Source: Streptomyces sp. Go-475 (GTDB taxonomy: Bacteria; Actinomycetota; Actinomycetes; Streptomycetales; Streptomycetaceae). From it: a DNA stretch of 64,000 bases. The DNA lies in NCBI RefSeq assembly GCF_003330845.1, contig NZ_CP026121.1, positions 124,001 through 188,000 on the forward strand. The letters are read 5' to 3'. The position numbers and the translations under genes were made by a program. The notes beneath the pieces were generated by a model. The model did not search any database. It was not told the origin of the DNA and saw only the letters and a list, made by a program, of their open reading frames with translations. Positions 17,989-26,557 of the stretch are shown one piece after another (position 1 is the stretch's first letter; every line of letters begins with the position of its first letter).

Positions 17989-18744
17989 ATGACCGCCGTA
18001 CAGGGAACCGCTGTCGACATCCCCACCGAGGACGGCACCGCCGACGCGTATCTGGCCCGTCCCGCCGACGGGGCCGCCCACCCGGCGGTCCTGCTCTTCA
18101 TGGACGCCTTCGGGCTGCGTCCGCAGCTGCGGTCGATGGCCGACCGGCTGGCCGCCGAGGGCTACACGGTGCTGGTGCCGAACGTGTTCTACCGGCACGG
18201 CCGCGCTCCCCTGTTCGATCTGCCCGAGTTCATCGACCCGGGGGCGCGTCCGGAGATATTCGAGCGGATCATGCCGGTCATGCGGGACCTGACGAACGAG
18301 CGGGCGATGCGGGACGCCGGTGCCTACCTGCGGTGGCTGGCCGAGTCCCCCGCCGCGGCGGACGGGCCGGTCGCGCTCACCGGGTACTGCATGGGCGCCC
18401 GTCTGTCGCTGCTCACCGCCGGCACGTATCCGGAGCGGGTCGCGGCCGCGGCGGGCTTCCACGGCGGACGGCTGGCGACGGACACACCGGACAGCCCGCA
18501 CCTGGTGGCCGGCCGGGTCACCGCCGAGCTGTACTTCGGCCACGCCGACCAGGACCCGTCGCTGCCGCCGGAGCAGATCGAGCGCCTGGAGGAGGCCCTG
18601 ACGGCGGCGGGCGTCCGCCACCGGTGCGAGGTGTACGCCGGCGCGCCCCACGGTTTCACGCAGAAGGACACCGCTTCCTACCACCAGGAGGGCGAGGAGC
18701 GGCACTGGGTGGCTCTGCTCGACCTGCTGAAGCGCACATTCTGA
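17989..18744 (+). CDS. dienelactone hydrolase family protein
   Basis: A 251-residue alpha/beta hydrolase. The ATG at 17989 has AGAGAGG ten bases upstream and is preferred over an earlier in-frame ATG at 17887. The catalytic triad is visible: nucleophile Cys in LTGYCMGARLSL, Asp in YFGHADQDPSLPPEQ, and His in YAGAPHGFT. Dienelactone hydrolases open lactone rings in aromatic catabolism, but most members in soil actinobacteria are broad ester/lactone hydrolases. No catechol genes are nearby, so the substrate is not inferred. Cytosolic. Confidence 0.88.
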   Translation: MTAVQGTAVDIPTEDGTADAYLARPADGAAHPAVLLFMDAFGLRPQLRSMADRLAAEGYTVLVPNVFYRHGRAPLFDLPEFIDPGARPEIFERIMPVMRDLTNERAMRDAGAYLRWLAESPAAADGPVALTGYCMGARLSLLTAGTYPERVAAAAGFHGGRLATDTPDSPHLVAGRVTAELYFGHADQDPSLPPEQIERLEEALTAAGVRHRCEVYAGAPHGFTQKDTASYHQEGEERHWVALLDLLKRTF

Positions 18745-18863
18745 CCCCAATCGACTCCCCGTCGGCAGAAGTTGCCGCCCTACCGTCGGTAAGGGCTTGC
18801 TCGCGCCCGATCCCTGCGCGTAGACCTTGCTGGACACAGCCGTGACTCGGGGGGAGTTGGCTC

Positions 18864-19721
18864 ATGGACGGCACGGTCGAGGGGTTCCGCTACGGTGCGG
18901 TGACCCCGGTGGCGGCGTATGTGATGGCCTGTCTGGGCGGGGCGCTGGGGCTGCGGTGCATCGTGCGCTCGCTGCTGAACACGCAGTCGTGGAAGCCGGG
19001 GTGGCTGGCGTTAGGCGCCGCCTCCATCGGATGCGGCATCTGGACGATGCACTTCATCGCCATGATCGGCTTCCACGTGGAGGAGACCCGGGTCCGGTAC
19101 GACGCGGCCACGACGGTGCTCAGTCTCGTCGTGGCCGTCGTCGTGGTGGGCGTCGGCGTCTTCATCGTCGGCTACCGCGGCACGGGCGGCGCGACCCTGG
19201 CGGTAGCGGGTGTCGTCACCGGACTGGGCGTCGCGGTCATGCACTACCTGGGCATGGCGGCGATGCGGCTGAACGGCGACATCGGCTACGACCCGCTCGG
19301 GGTCACGCTGTCCGTGCTGATCGCCATCGCCGCCGCGACCGCCGCGCTCTGGGCGGCCGTCACGGTCCGCGGCCTGTGGACGAGTCTCGGGGCGAGCCTG
19401 GTGATGGGCGTGGCGGTGTCCGGGATGCACTACACGGGCATGGCCGCCGTCAGCGTCCATGTGCACGACACCCCCGGCGGTACGTGGGCCGGTGAGTCGC
19501 CGCTGTCGCTGCTGCTGCCCATGCTGCTGGGGCCGGTCGTCTTCCTGCTGCTGGCCGGGGTCGTGGTGATGTTCGATCCGCTGCTCGTGCTGGGCGAGCG
19601 GCCGTCCCCGTCCCACCCCACGGCCACGGCCACGGCCACGGCCACGGCCACGGCCGCCAACTCCGTCCCGGCACCGCGCGGTTCGGGGCACGACACGGTG
19701 GCGCGCGCCCGCCGGCGGTGA
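18864..19721 (+). CDS. MHYT-domain integral membrane sensor
   Basis: A 285-residue protein with about seven transmembrane helices and three copies of the MHYT-type motif (WTMHFIAMIGF, VMHYLGMAAM, GMHYTGMAAVS), the His/Met pattern proposed to bind copper and to sense oxygen, CO or NO. It has no GGDEF, EAL or kinase output domain, only a cytosolic tail with a (Thr-Ala)6 run. The ATG has a strong GGGGGGAG site. The stop overlaps a possible GTG of the following phosphoesterase, so the two may work together. The ligand is unknown. Confidence 0.9.
   Translation: MDGTVEGFRYGAVTPVAAYVMACLGGALGLRCIVRSLLNTQSWKPGWLALGAASIGCGIWTMHFIAMIGFHVEETRVRYDAATTVLSLVVAVVVVGVGVFIVGYRGTGGATLAVAGVVTGLGVAVMHYLGMAAMRLNGDIGYDPLGVTLSVLIAIAAATAALWAAVTVRGLWTSLGASLVMGVAVSGMHYTGMAAVSVHVHDTPGGTWAGESPLSLLLPMLLGPVVFLLLAGVVVMFDPLLVLGERPSPSHPTATATATATATAANSVPAPRGSGHDTVARARRR
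19620..19655 (+). repeat. ACGGCC x6 microsatellite in the MHYT gene
   Basis: Six perfect copies of the hexamer ACGGCC encode alternating Thr-Ala in the C-terminal tail. Unit gain or loss keeps the frame, so the tail length may vary between strains. Confidence 0.9.
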
Positions 19722-19768
19722 GCGGCCCGCCTGCGGGCGGTAGCAAGACCGGTTGTTACGGTGCCCCG

Positions 19769-21274
19769 GTGTCTGACTCCTCACGCGATACCGCCGCAGG
19801 CGCCGGCTGGGGCGGCGCCGAACGCGGCGACTACCGGCGGCTGATGCCGCAGCGGGTCGAGAAGATCTCCTGGCTCGACCCCAGGATGCTGTGGGCGGCC
19901 CGCAACGGCGTACTGGCCTCCTGGTTCGGCGACCCCACCGGCCGGACGCGCGGCCGGTGGGTGGCACAGCGCGAGGCCGCCGGGGCACCGGCCGACAAGG
20001 TGATCCGGCGTGACGACCCGGACCGGTTCTCGTTCCTGGTCATCGGCGACACCGGCGAGGGCGACGACCCCCAGTACGCCGTGGTGCCGGGCTTCCTGAA
20101 GACCGGTCAGGACACCCGTTTCGCCATCCTGGCCAGTGACGTGATCTACCCGGTGGGCAGCGCGGACGACTACGGCACCAAGTTCTTCCGCCCGTACCGG
20201 GACTACCGGGCGCCGATCTACGCGATCCCCGGCAACCACGACTGGTACGAGGATCTCGGCGGGTTCATGCGCGTCTTCTGCGACGACGCCCCGCCCCTGC
20301 CGCCCGAACCCCGGCCCCGTCCGCTGACCCGGGCCTGGCTGCGGTCGCTGCTGTGGCACCGGCCGCGCCCGGAGGACGGCCAACGCCTCGACGAGGCGAG
20401 GAAGTTGCGCTCGGCGCCCGGCCAACGGGCGGTCCAGCCGGGGCCCTACTGGGCGATCGACGCGGGGCCGGTGCGGATCATCGGCATCGACACCGGTCTG
20501 CTCGGCACACTCGACGCCGAGCAGGGCGCCTGGCTGCGGGAGATCTCCCAGGGACCCCGCCCGAAGATCCTGATCACGGGATCGCCGCTGTACGTGGACG
20601 GCCGGCACGAGCCGTGCGCCATCGAAGGGGGCGGCACGGTCGACGACATCGTCCGCGACCCGGCGCACCACTACGTGGCGGCGATCGGCGGCGACATCCA
20701 CAACTACCAGCGCTATCCGGTCCGGCTGGACGACGGGCGCACCCTCCAGTACGTGGTCGCGGGCGGCGGCGGGGCGTTCATGCACGCCACGCACACCATC
20801 CCCCGGGTCGATGTCGCCGGCGTCACCGAGCGGGACTTCCGCTGCTACCCGCTGCGCGGCGACTCGCTCGCCTTCTACAGCCGGCTCTACGGCCGCCGGA
20901 TGCGCCTGCCCCGCTTCTTCACGCTCACCGAGGCGGAGGCGACCGCCGTGATCGCCGAGCGCCTGGGCATCACGCCCGCGCGCACCCCGGACGCCTCGAC
21001 CCGGGTCACCCGGCGCGTGCGGCTGGTCGCCGGGCTGCTCGGCACGGGTCGCCGCCCCGACCGGGCCAAGCGGTTCCGGCTGCCCGTGCGGAAGATCTAC
21101 ACGTCGCTGTTCTCGCCGAGTTCGGCGACGTACAGCCCGCCGTTCTTCAAGTGCTTCCTGCGCCTGGACGTCTCCCCGGAGGCGGTCCGGCTGCGCTGCT
21201 ACGCGGCCACCGGCAACCGTGCCCAGGAGATCGACCCGCCGGTCGAGGACGAGGTGACGATCCCGCTGTCCTGA
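19769..21274 (+). CDS. metallophosphoesterase (calcineurin-like)
   Basis: About 501 residues from the GTG at 19769; a GTG at 19718 overlapping the MHYT stop is also in frame. The metal-binding blocks of the calcineurin-like fold are in order: FLVIGDTGEGDD, ILASDVIYPVGSADD, IPGNHDWYED, a later ILITGSPLYVDGRH and GGDIHNYQRYP. Asp, Asn and His ligands for two metals are all present, so it is probably active on phosphoester bonds. No signal peptide or transmembrane segment is evident. It may take its cue from the adjacent MHYT sensor (inference from the coupling). The substrate is unknown. Confidence 0.85.
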   Translation: MSDSSRDTAAGAGWGGAERGDYRRLMPQRVEKISWLDPRMLWAARNGVLASWFGDPTGRTRGRWVAQREAAGAPADKVIRRDDPDRFSFLVIGDTGEGDDPQYAVVPGFLKTGQDTRFAILASDVIYPVGSADDYGTKFFRPYRDYRAPIYAIPGNHDWYEDLGGFMRVFCDDAPPLPPEPRPRPLTRAWLRSLLWHRPRPEDGQRLDEARKLRSAPGQRAVQPGPYWAIDAGPVRIIGIDTGLLGTLDAEQGAWLREISQGPRPKILITGSPLYVDGRHEPCAIEGGGTVDDIVRDPAHHYVAAIGGDIHNYQRYPVRLDDGRTLQYVVAGGGGAFMHATHTIPRVDVAGVTERDFRCYPLRGDSLAFYSRLYGRRMRLPRFFTLTEAEATAVIAERLGITPARTPDASTRVTRRVRLVAGLLGTGRRPDRAKRFRLPVRKIYTSLFSPSSATYSPPFFKCFLRLDVSPEAVRLRCYAATGNRAQEIDPPVEDEVTIPLS

Positions 21275-21327
21275 CCCGCCGCGGCGGGAACAGCGCGGGA
21301 GGCCGCCGGGTTGGCACAGCCATAAGC

Positions 21328-21343
21328 CATTGAACGTTCAATG
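21328..21343. promoter_or_regulatory. perfect 16-bp palindrome before the LLM oxidoreductase
   Basis: CATTGAACGTTCAATG is a perfect palindrome ending 12 bases before the GTG start. It is AT-rich against a GC-rich background, as expected for a TetR- or MarR-family operator. No such regulator is adjacent, so the repressor would act in trans. Confidence 0.65.
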
Positions 21344-21354
21344 ATGGAGGGTCC

Positions 21355-22383
21355 GTGTCACCGACTCCGCGACCGCTGCGCAAGCTGGGTTTCCTGACCA
21401 TCGGGCTGTTCGACGAGGCGGATCCGCGCCGGGGCCACGAGTCGACGCTGGAGATCATCGAGCTGGGGGAGCGCCTCGGCCTCGACAGCGCGTGGCTGCG
21501 CCACCGCCACCTCCAGTACGGCATCTCCTCCCCCGTCGCCGTGCTGGCCGCCGCCTCCCAGCGCACCCGCCGCATCGAACTCGGCACGGCGGTCACCCCG
21601 CTCGGCTGGGAGAACCCCTTGCGCCTCGCGGAGGACCTGGCCACCGTCGACCTGCTGTCGGGCGGCCGGCTCAACCCGGGCGTGAGCGTGGGCCCGCCGA
21701 TGCACTTCGACGAGGTCAAGGGCGCCCTCTACCCGGACACGGCCGACGCCGAGGACTTCGGCTACGGGCGGGTGGAGCGGCTGCTGGGCTTCGTGCGGGG
21801 CGAGCCGGCGACGGACTTCAGGGGCGTGGAGGGCTTCGAGACCTTCTCGGACCGGGTGCAGCCGCACTCCCCCGGCCTCGGCCGGCGCCTGTGGTACGGC
21901 GGCGGCAGCCTGCGGTCGGCCCGGTGGGCGGGCGAGCACGGCATGAACCTCCTCACCAGCAGCGTCGTGAAGGCCGAGGAGCCCGAGGGCCCGTACGACT
22001 TCGCGGAGATCCAGCTGGCCCAGATCCGGGCCTTCCGGGCCGCCCACCCCGACGGCGAGGCGGCCCGGGTGTCGCAGGGCCTGGTCGTCATCCCCACGGA
22101 CTCGGCCTCGGCGGAACAGCGCGCCCGGTACGAGGAGTACGCCGCCCGGCGCACCCCGCGTACGGCGGAACCGCACGGTCCGGCACGGCTGCTGTTCGCG
22201 CCGGACCTGGTCGGCACCTCGGCGGAGATCGCCGAGCGGCTGCACGCGCACGCGGCGTTCCGGGAGGTGGACGAGGTGGCGTTCGCACTGCCGTTCACCT
22301 TCGCGCACGAGGACTACGTGCAGATCCTCACCGACATGGCGACGAAGCTCGGCCCGGCGCTGGGGTGGCGGCCCGCCGCCTGA
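21355..22383 (+). CDS. LLM-class flavin-dependent oxidoreductase
   Basis: A 342-residue luciferase-like monooxygenase fold: FLTIGLFDEADPRRGHEST at the N-terminus, LGLDSAWLRHRHLQYGISSP, the region SQRTRRIELGTAVTPL and the conserved ATVDLLSGGRLNPGVSVG near residue 100. It starts with GTG after a GGAGGG site. Such enzymes use FMN or F420 to oxidise small molecules. The operator palindrome directly upstream suggests substrate- or stress-induced expression. It ends three bases from the stop of the convergent TauD gene. The substrate is not inferred. Confidence 0.88.
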   Translation: MSPTPRPLRKLGFLTIGLFDEADPRRGHESTLEIIELGERLGLDSAWLRHRHLQYGISSPVAVLAAASQRTRRIELGTAVTPLGWENPLRLAEDLATVDLLSGGRLNPGVSVGPPMHFDEVKGALYPDTADAEDFGYGRVERLLGFVRGEPATDFRGVEGFETFSDRVQPHSPGLGRRLWYGGGSLRSARWAGEHGMNLLTSSVVKAEEPEGPYDFAEIQLAQIRAFRAAHPDGEAARVSQGLVVIPTDSASAEQRARYEEYAARRTPRTAEPHGPARLLFAPDLVGTSAEIAERLHAHAAFREVDEVAFALPFTFAHEDYVQILTDMATKLGPALGWRPAA

Positions 22384-22386
22384 CCC

Positions 22387-23361
22387 TCACCAGCGGCCGG
22401 GCTCGCTCCCGGTGATCGCCTCCGAGGGCGTGCCGTCCACCCCGGCCGGCACGTCCCCGGCGAGCATCACCCGGTGCATGATCCGCGGGTGGTCGAGGTG
22501 GGCGGTGTCGCTCGGGGCCAGATGCATGGTGGCGCGGTTGTCCCAGAAGGCCACGCTGCCCGGCTCCCAGCGGAACCGGACGGTGTACTCGGGCCGGACC
22601 GCCTGCTCGAGCAGCAGTTGGAGGATCGCGCTGCTCTCGGGCCGGGAGAGGCCGGCGATCTGCTCGACGTAGTAGCCGTTGACGTACAGGATCCGCTCGC
22701 CCGTCTCGGGGTGGACGCGCACCAGGGGGTGCAGCGAGGCCACCTGGCGGTCCAGCAGGTGGCGGACGTAGGCGTCGTCGCCGGGGCGGGGCTGGTAGCC
22801 GACGCCGAGCCGGTGCTCGGCGCGCAGCCCGTCGACGAACTCCCGCAGCGGCGCGGAGAGTCCGGCGTACGCCGCCGCAAGGTTCGCCCAGGTGGTGTCG
22901 CCGCCGTAGGGCGGGACGGTCTCGGCGCGCAGGATCGTGGCGGCGGGCGGGTCGACACGGGCGCCGTGGTCGCAGTGCCAGCCGCGCAGCAGGGTGTGGC
23001 GGCGGCGCCGCAGCCACTCGTCGTGCTCCATGCCGTAGCGCCCGCCCAGCTCCAGCCGGTCGGCGGTCGTCTCGATCTCGGGGACGTCCGGCGGCGAGGC
23101 CTTGCCGCGCCGCGGCAGCACCACCGGCTCCCCGAACCGCCGCGCGAGCGCCACGTGCCCGGCGTGGTCCAGCCGTTGCCCCCGGAAGAACACCACCTTC
23201 CACCGCAGCACCGCCGCCCGGATCGCGGCGACCACCGCGTCGTCGAGGTCCGCGGCCAGATCGACTCCGCTGATCTCGGCCCCGATGTACCCGGCGACCG
23301 GCCTCACCTCCACCCCGGCCTCCCGCGCCGCCTCGTCCGTCGTCCGGTTCTCCGTCGTCAT
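22387..23361 (-). CDS. TauD/TfdA-family alpha-ketoglutarate-dependent dioxygenase
   Basis: A 324-residue Fe(II)/2-oxoglutarate dioxygenase. The metal triad is visible: His129 and Asp131 in GWHCDHG, and the distal His in IMHRVMLAGD. The 2-oxoglutarate arginine is likely in the segment just after it. TauD-like enzymes hydroxylate taurine, sulfonates, alkyl sulfates or amino acid derivatives; the opening AREAGVEVRPVAGYIGAEI is typical. No sulfonate transporter is adjacent, so a taurine role is not assumed. The gene may belong with the neighbouring LLM oxidoreductase as a pair acting on sulfonates (weak inference). Confidence 0.9.
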   Translation of the reverse strand: MTTENRTTDEAAREAGVEVRPVAGYIGAEISGVDLAADLDDAVVAAIRAAVLRWKVVFFRGQRLDHAGHVALARRFGEPVVLPRRGKASPPDVPEIETTADRLELGGRYGMEHDEWLRRRRHTLLRGWHCDHGARVDPPAATILRAETVPPYGGDTTWANLAAAYAGLSAPLREFVDGLRAEHRLGVGYQPRPGDDAYVRHLLDRQVASLHPLVRVHPETGERILYVNGYYVEQIAGLSRPESSAILQLLLEQAVRPEYTVRFRWEPGSVAFWDNRATMHLAPSDTAHLDHPRIMHRVMLAGDVPAGVDGTPSEAITGSEPGRW

Positions 23362-23445
23362 GCGTGCTCCGCTGGTCGTGGGCGTGGTCCGTCCCGGAGA
23401 TCGTGACAGCGATCGCCGTGCGGGGCGACACCGCGCCCACGCCTG

Positions 23446-24990
23446 TCACACCTCGAACTCGCGGATCACGACGTCGCGGAAGACCGCCTTGCCGTCGATG
23501 GTGAACAGCGCGAGCCCGGTGTCGACCAGGTAGGGGAACACCGCCGACGAGTGGGTGTACCGGCCGTCGTCCACGAACATCTCCACGGAGGTGCGGTCGA
23601 CCAGGATCCGCAGGCGCACCCTGCGCGCGGACGCGTCGAACGGGCTGCGGCTCTCCTGCCACCTGCCCGACAGGTCCGGGGACACGCTGGGGCGTCGGTT
23701 GAGGAAGGCGTAGTCGCGGTGGACGCCGGCGTCGATGTGCCGGACGCCGTCCGGGGAACGCCGCAGCTGCAGGCCCGCGCCCGCCGCCTGGTCCCAGGTG
23801 ATCTCGCAGGTCAGCTCGTACGCGGTGCCGCGGTGGTCGAGGAGGCGGGTGCCCTCCACCGCCAGGTCGCCGAGCCGTACGGTGCGCGAGACGTAGCGGT
23901 CGAGCGCGGCGACCGGCCTGGACGCCAGGTGGTACGTGCCGTCGCCCCCGCGCTCCAACGTCACCTCGCGGACGATCGAGTCGGTGCCGTTGAAGCCGTC
24001 GCTGTCGATCGTCGGCGTGATGTGGGCGTAGTCCCAGTTGTTCAGCCAGCCGATCGCGTAGCGGGTGCGCTCGTCGAGCGTGCCGCCGGCGTCCCGCTTG
24101 TCGAAGGTGACGGCCCCGTACCAGTCCCAGCCGTGGTCGAGCCACTGCGGATCGGCCGCGTCGGCGGTGAAGGCGCTGCCGTCGAAGGAGCCCGTCCAGT
24201 AGGCGTACGTGTTCGGCAGCCCGGCTCCCTTGCCGTTGGCGCTCACGCCCAGCACCCACTTCGCCGTGCCGTCCGCGGCGCGGATCCGGAACAGGTCGGG
24301 GCACTCCAGCACCCCGATGCCGCCGCGCACGAAGCCGCTCACGTACCTCCAGGACTTGAGGTCGGCGGAGTGGTAGAAGCCGACCTTGTCGTTCTCGGCG
24401 AGGGTCATCACCCACCGGCCGCGTTCCTCGTCGCGGATCACCTTCGGGTCGCGGAAGTCGCGCACGCCGGGGTTGGGCAGCACCGGGTCGGTGCCGTGCG
24501 GGGTGAACGTGCGGCCGCCGTCGGTGGAGTAGTACAGGTACTGGGCCTGGTCGGCCGGGCCGTCGTGCGGGGACATGGTGGCCAGGACGACGACCGCGCC
24601 CGCGCCGAAGCCCGCCGTGTTCCCGCTGTCGACCACCGCCGAGCCCGACCAGACGTCGCCGTTGGGGGTGGTGTCCTTCGGCACGGCGATCCCCTGGTCG
24701 GTGAAGGAGACCAGGTCACGGCTGGTGGCCAGGCGCCAGGCGGTGCCGACCTCGCCGGTGAGGTAGTCGGCGTTGTGGAGGTAGTAGTAGTGGTACGCGC
24801 CGTCGATCCAGACCGGGCGCTGCGGGTCGTTCTTCCACTGCTCGGGGACGGTGAAGTGGTATGCGGCCCGGTAACTCGCCTGCTTCGTCCGGGGCTTGGC
24901 CGCTGCCGGGCCCGCCGCGGGCAGCAGGGTCCCGGCGGCTCCCACGGCCGACCCGGCGAACAGCGCTCTCCTGGTGATCCCGCCCATCAC
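23446..24990 (-). CDS. secreted GH32 fructan hydrolase (levanase/inulinase-like), Tat-exported
   Basis: A 514-residue glycoside hydrolase 32 enzyme with a Tat signal, ITRRALFAGSAVGAAG, and AxA-like cleavage near residue 31. The catalytic residues are the nucleophile Asp55 in WKNDPQRP, the transition-state stabiliser Asp181 in FRDPK, and the acid/base Glu229 in LECPDLF. The fold continues into a C-terminal beta-sandwich. GH32 enzymes cut beta-fructofuranosyl links of levan, inulin or sucrose. It is transcribed divergently from the fructo-oligosaccharide ABC importer, so it likely makes the sugars that are then imported. Confidence 0.93.
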   Translation of the reverse strand: MMGGITRRALFAGSAVGAAGTLLPAAGPAAAKPRTKQASYRAAYHFTVPEQWKNDPQRPVWIDGAYHYYYLHNADYLTGEVGTAWRLATSRDLVSFTDQGIAVPKDTTPNGDVWSGSAVVDSGNTAGFGAGAVVVLATMSPHDGPADQAQYLYYSTDGGRTFTPHGTDPVLPNPGVRDFRDPKVIRDEERGRWVMTLAENDKVGFYHSADLKSWRYVSGFVRGGIGVLECPDLFRIRAADGTAKWVLGVSANGKGAGLPNTYAYWTGSFDGSAFTADAADPQWLDHGWDWYGAVTFDKRDAGGTLDERTRYAIGWLNNWDYAHITPTIDSDGFNGTDSIVREVTLERGGDGTYHLASRPVAALDRYVSRTVRLGDLAVEGTRLLDHRGTAYELTCEITWDQAAGAGLQLRRSPDGVRHIDAGVHRDYAFLNRRPSVSPDLSGRWQESRSPFDASARRVRLRILVDRTSVEMFVDDGRYTHSSAVFPYLVDTGLALFTIDGKAVFRDVVIREFEV

Positions 24991-25041
24991 ACTCGTTCCT
25001 CCCGTCGGTGACTTCGGCTCATGGGATCAGGACTTTCGGAC

Positions 25042-25055
25042 CTAACTCGTTAAAG
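25042..25055. promoter_or_regulatory. upstream LacI-type operator candidate
   Basis: The sequence CTAACTCGTTAAAG shares the 9-mer CTAACTCGT with the second site (25122-25135), where it is inverted. On the minus strand it lies between a TTGACC -35-like hexamer and the GH32 start, so a bound LacI protein could block levanase transcription. The TAAC/GTTA arms have 2-bp spacing here and 4-bp at the other site. Confidence 0.5.
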
Positions 25056-25073
25056 GTCAAGCGGTCGCACGCC

Positions 25074-25102
25074 TTGACAGGTTCTCGTCGCGCTCACATC
25101 AT
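25074..25102 (+). promoter_or_regulatory. sigma-70-type promoter of the fructan ABC importer
   Basis: TTGACA (25074-25079), a 17-base spacer and CATCAT (25097-25102) precede the importer operon. The operator at 25122 lies just downstream, in the place where a repressor stops the polymerase. Confidence 0.55.
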
Positions 25103-25121
25103 CTGGGGCATCAACCCACGG

Positions 25122-25135
25122 CTAACACGAGTTAG
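25122..25135. promoter_or_regulatory. LacI-type operator of the fructan importer operon
   Basis: CTAACACGAGTTAG is an imperfect 14-bp palindrome with perfect CTAAC/GTTAG arms. It sits 13 bases before the ATG of the binding-protein gene and 20 bases after the promoter -10. The probable ligand protein is the LacI regulator encoded at 29721-30833. Confidence 0.6.
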
Positions 25136-25147
25136 GCCCTTCACACG

Positions 25148-26557
25148 ATGACCGACTCGCACCTCACCCGCCGCGCCCTGCTGCGGTACGGCGCCTACGG
25201 GGCGGGAGCCGCCGCCCTGGCGGGCACCGCCGCGAGCTGGGACCGGCTCACCGGAGCCGACATCCCCGGCCGGGACGACGGCTCCCTCGTCGTCGCCACC
25301 CTGGGCCCCGCCTACGGGCCGGAGGCCATCCGCACGCTCCAGGAGGGCTTCGCCGAGCTGCACCCCGGCATCAAGCTCCGGATCAACGCGGTCCAGGCCG
25401 TCGACTGGTCGGACTTCTTCGCGAAGATCCTCACCCAGGTCGCCGCCGGCACCGCCCCCGACCTCGTCTACGTCGCCACCGAGGGCGTGCAGCTGTTCGC
25501 GCAGCGCCTCGGCGTGGCCCTGGACAAGTGGGTGAAGCGGGACGCGGCCGAGCTGAAGGAGTACTTCACCGACGTCCACCCCTCGCTGGTGGAGTCGATG
25601 ATGTACGAGGGCAGCCTCTACCAGCTGCCGGTGGAGTTCAACGCGGCCGACATGTACTTCAACCGGCAGGTGCTGAAGCGGGCGGGCGCCGCGTTCCCGC
25701 CGGCCGACTGGACCCGCGACGACTTCACGGCGCTGCTGCGGGACATGAAGAGGTCGAGCGGCTCCCGCTTCACGCCGTACTTCTGGACCAACCGGCTGTG
25801 GGGCGGCGTGGTGCCCTGGCTGTTCGCCAACGACACCAACCTGCTCGCCGAGTCGAAGGCGCCCGGCGGGCAGTGGCTGTGGGACGGCTTCTACCCGGCC
25901 GGGCAGCGCGTGGGCCGCGGCGGCGGTTTCCGCTGGACGACGCCGCAGGCCACGCACGACCGGGTGGAGGAGGTCTACGACTACCTGGCCTCGCTCATCC
26001 AGGAGGGCCTGTGCACCCGCCCCGAGGGCGGCAACGGACAGAACCTCATCGGCGTGTTCTCCACCGGCCGGGTCGGCGTCACCCCGGCGGGCGGCTTCTG
26101 GGCGGGCGGACTGCACCTTGCGGGCATGGATCGCGACGGGTTCGACGTGCAGTACTTCCCGCGCTGGCGCACCCAGCGCATGCAGTACGGCGCGGCGGGC
26201 TACGCGCTGCTGCGCACCTCGACGATGCAGGACGAGGCGTGGGAGTTCATCAAGTACGCCGCCCGCAGGGACACCCTGGACCGGCTGTTCGCCACGAACC
26301 AGACGACCCCGGCCCGCCGCTCGCTGCTGACCGCCGAGCGCTACGAGAAGACCGGCCCGGCGCACTGGCCGGTCTTCTACGACACCCTCGACCGGTTCCC
26401 CGACACGGGACCGATCCCGGCGCCGCCGCAGGTCGCCGAGGTCGAGCAGGTGCTGCTGAAGCACACGGGCACGGCGTTGGCCTCGCCGCGCTCGGTGCGT
26501 CCCGCGCTGCGCCGGATGCAGGGCGATCTGGAGAAGGCCATGGAGCGTGAGGTATGA
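25148..26557 (+). CDS. sugar ABC transporter substrate-binding protein
   Basis: A 469-residue periplasmic-binding-fold protein with a Tat signal (HLTRRALLRYGAYGAGAAALAG) and an ATP-independent sugar-binding family-1 fold: SLVVATLGPAYGPEAIRTLQ, AGTAPDLVYVATEGVQLFA, YQLPVEFNAADMYFNRQVL. No lipobox cysteine follows the signal, so it may be released or held by the signal. It delivers a sugar, most likely fructo-oligosaccharides, to the permeases encoded next. It is controlled by the operator 13 bases upstream of its start. Confidence 0.9.
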   Translation: MTDSHLTRRALLRYGAYGAGAAALAGTAASWDRLTGADIPGRDDGSLVVATLGPAYGPEAIRTLQEGFAELHPGIKLRINAVQAVDWSDFFAKILTQVAAGTAPDLVYVATEGVQLFAQRLGVALDKWVKRDAAELKEYFTDVHPSLVESMMYEGSLYQLPVEFNAADMYFNRQVLKRAGAAFPPADWTRDDFTALLRDMKRSSGSRFTPYFWTNRLWGGVVPWLFANDTNLLAESKAPGGQWLWDGFYPAGQRVGRGGGFRWTTPQATHDRVEEVYDYLASLIQEGLCTRPEGGNGQNLIGVFSTGRVGVTPAGGFWAGGLHLAGMDRDGFDVQYFPRWRTQRMQYGAAGYALLRTSTMQDEAWEFIKYAARRDTLDRLFATNQTTPARRSLLTAERYEKTGPAHWPVFYDTLDRFPDTGPIPAPPQVAEVEQVLLKHTGTALASPRSVRPALRRMQGDLEKAMEREV

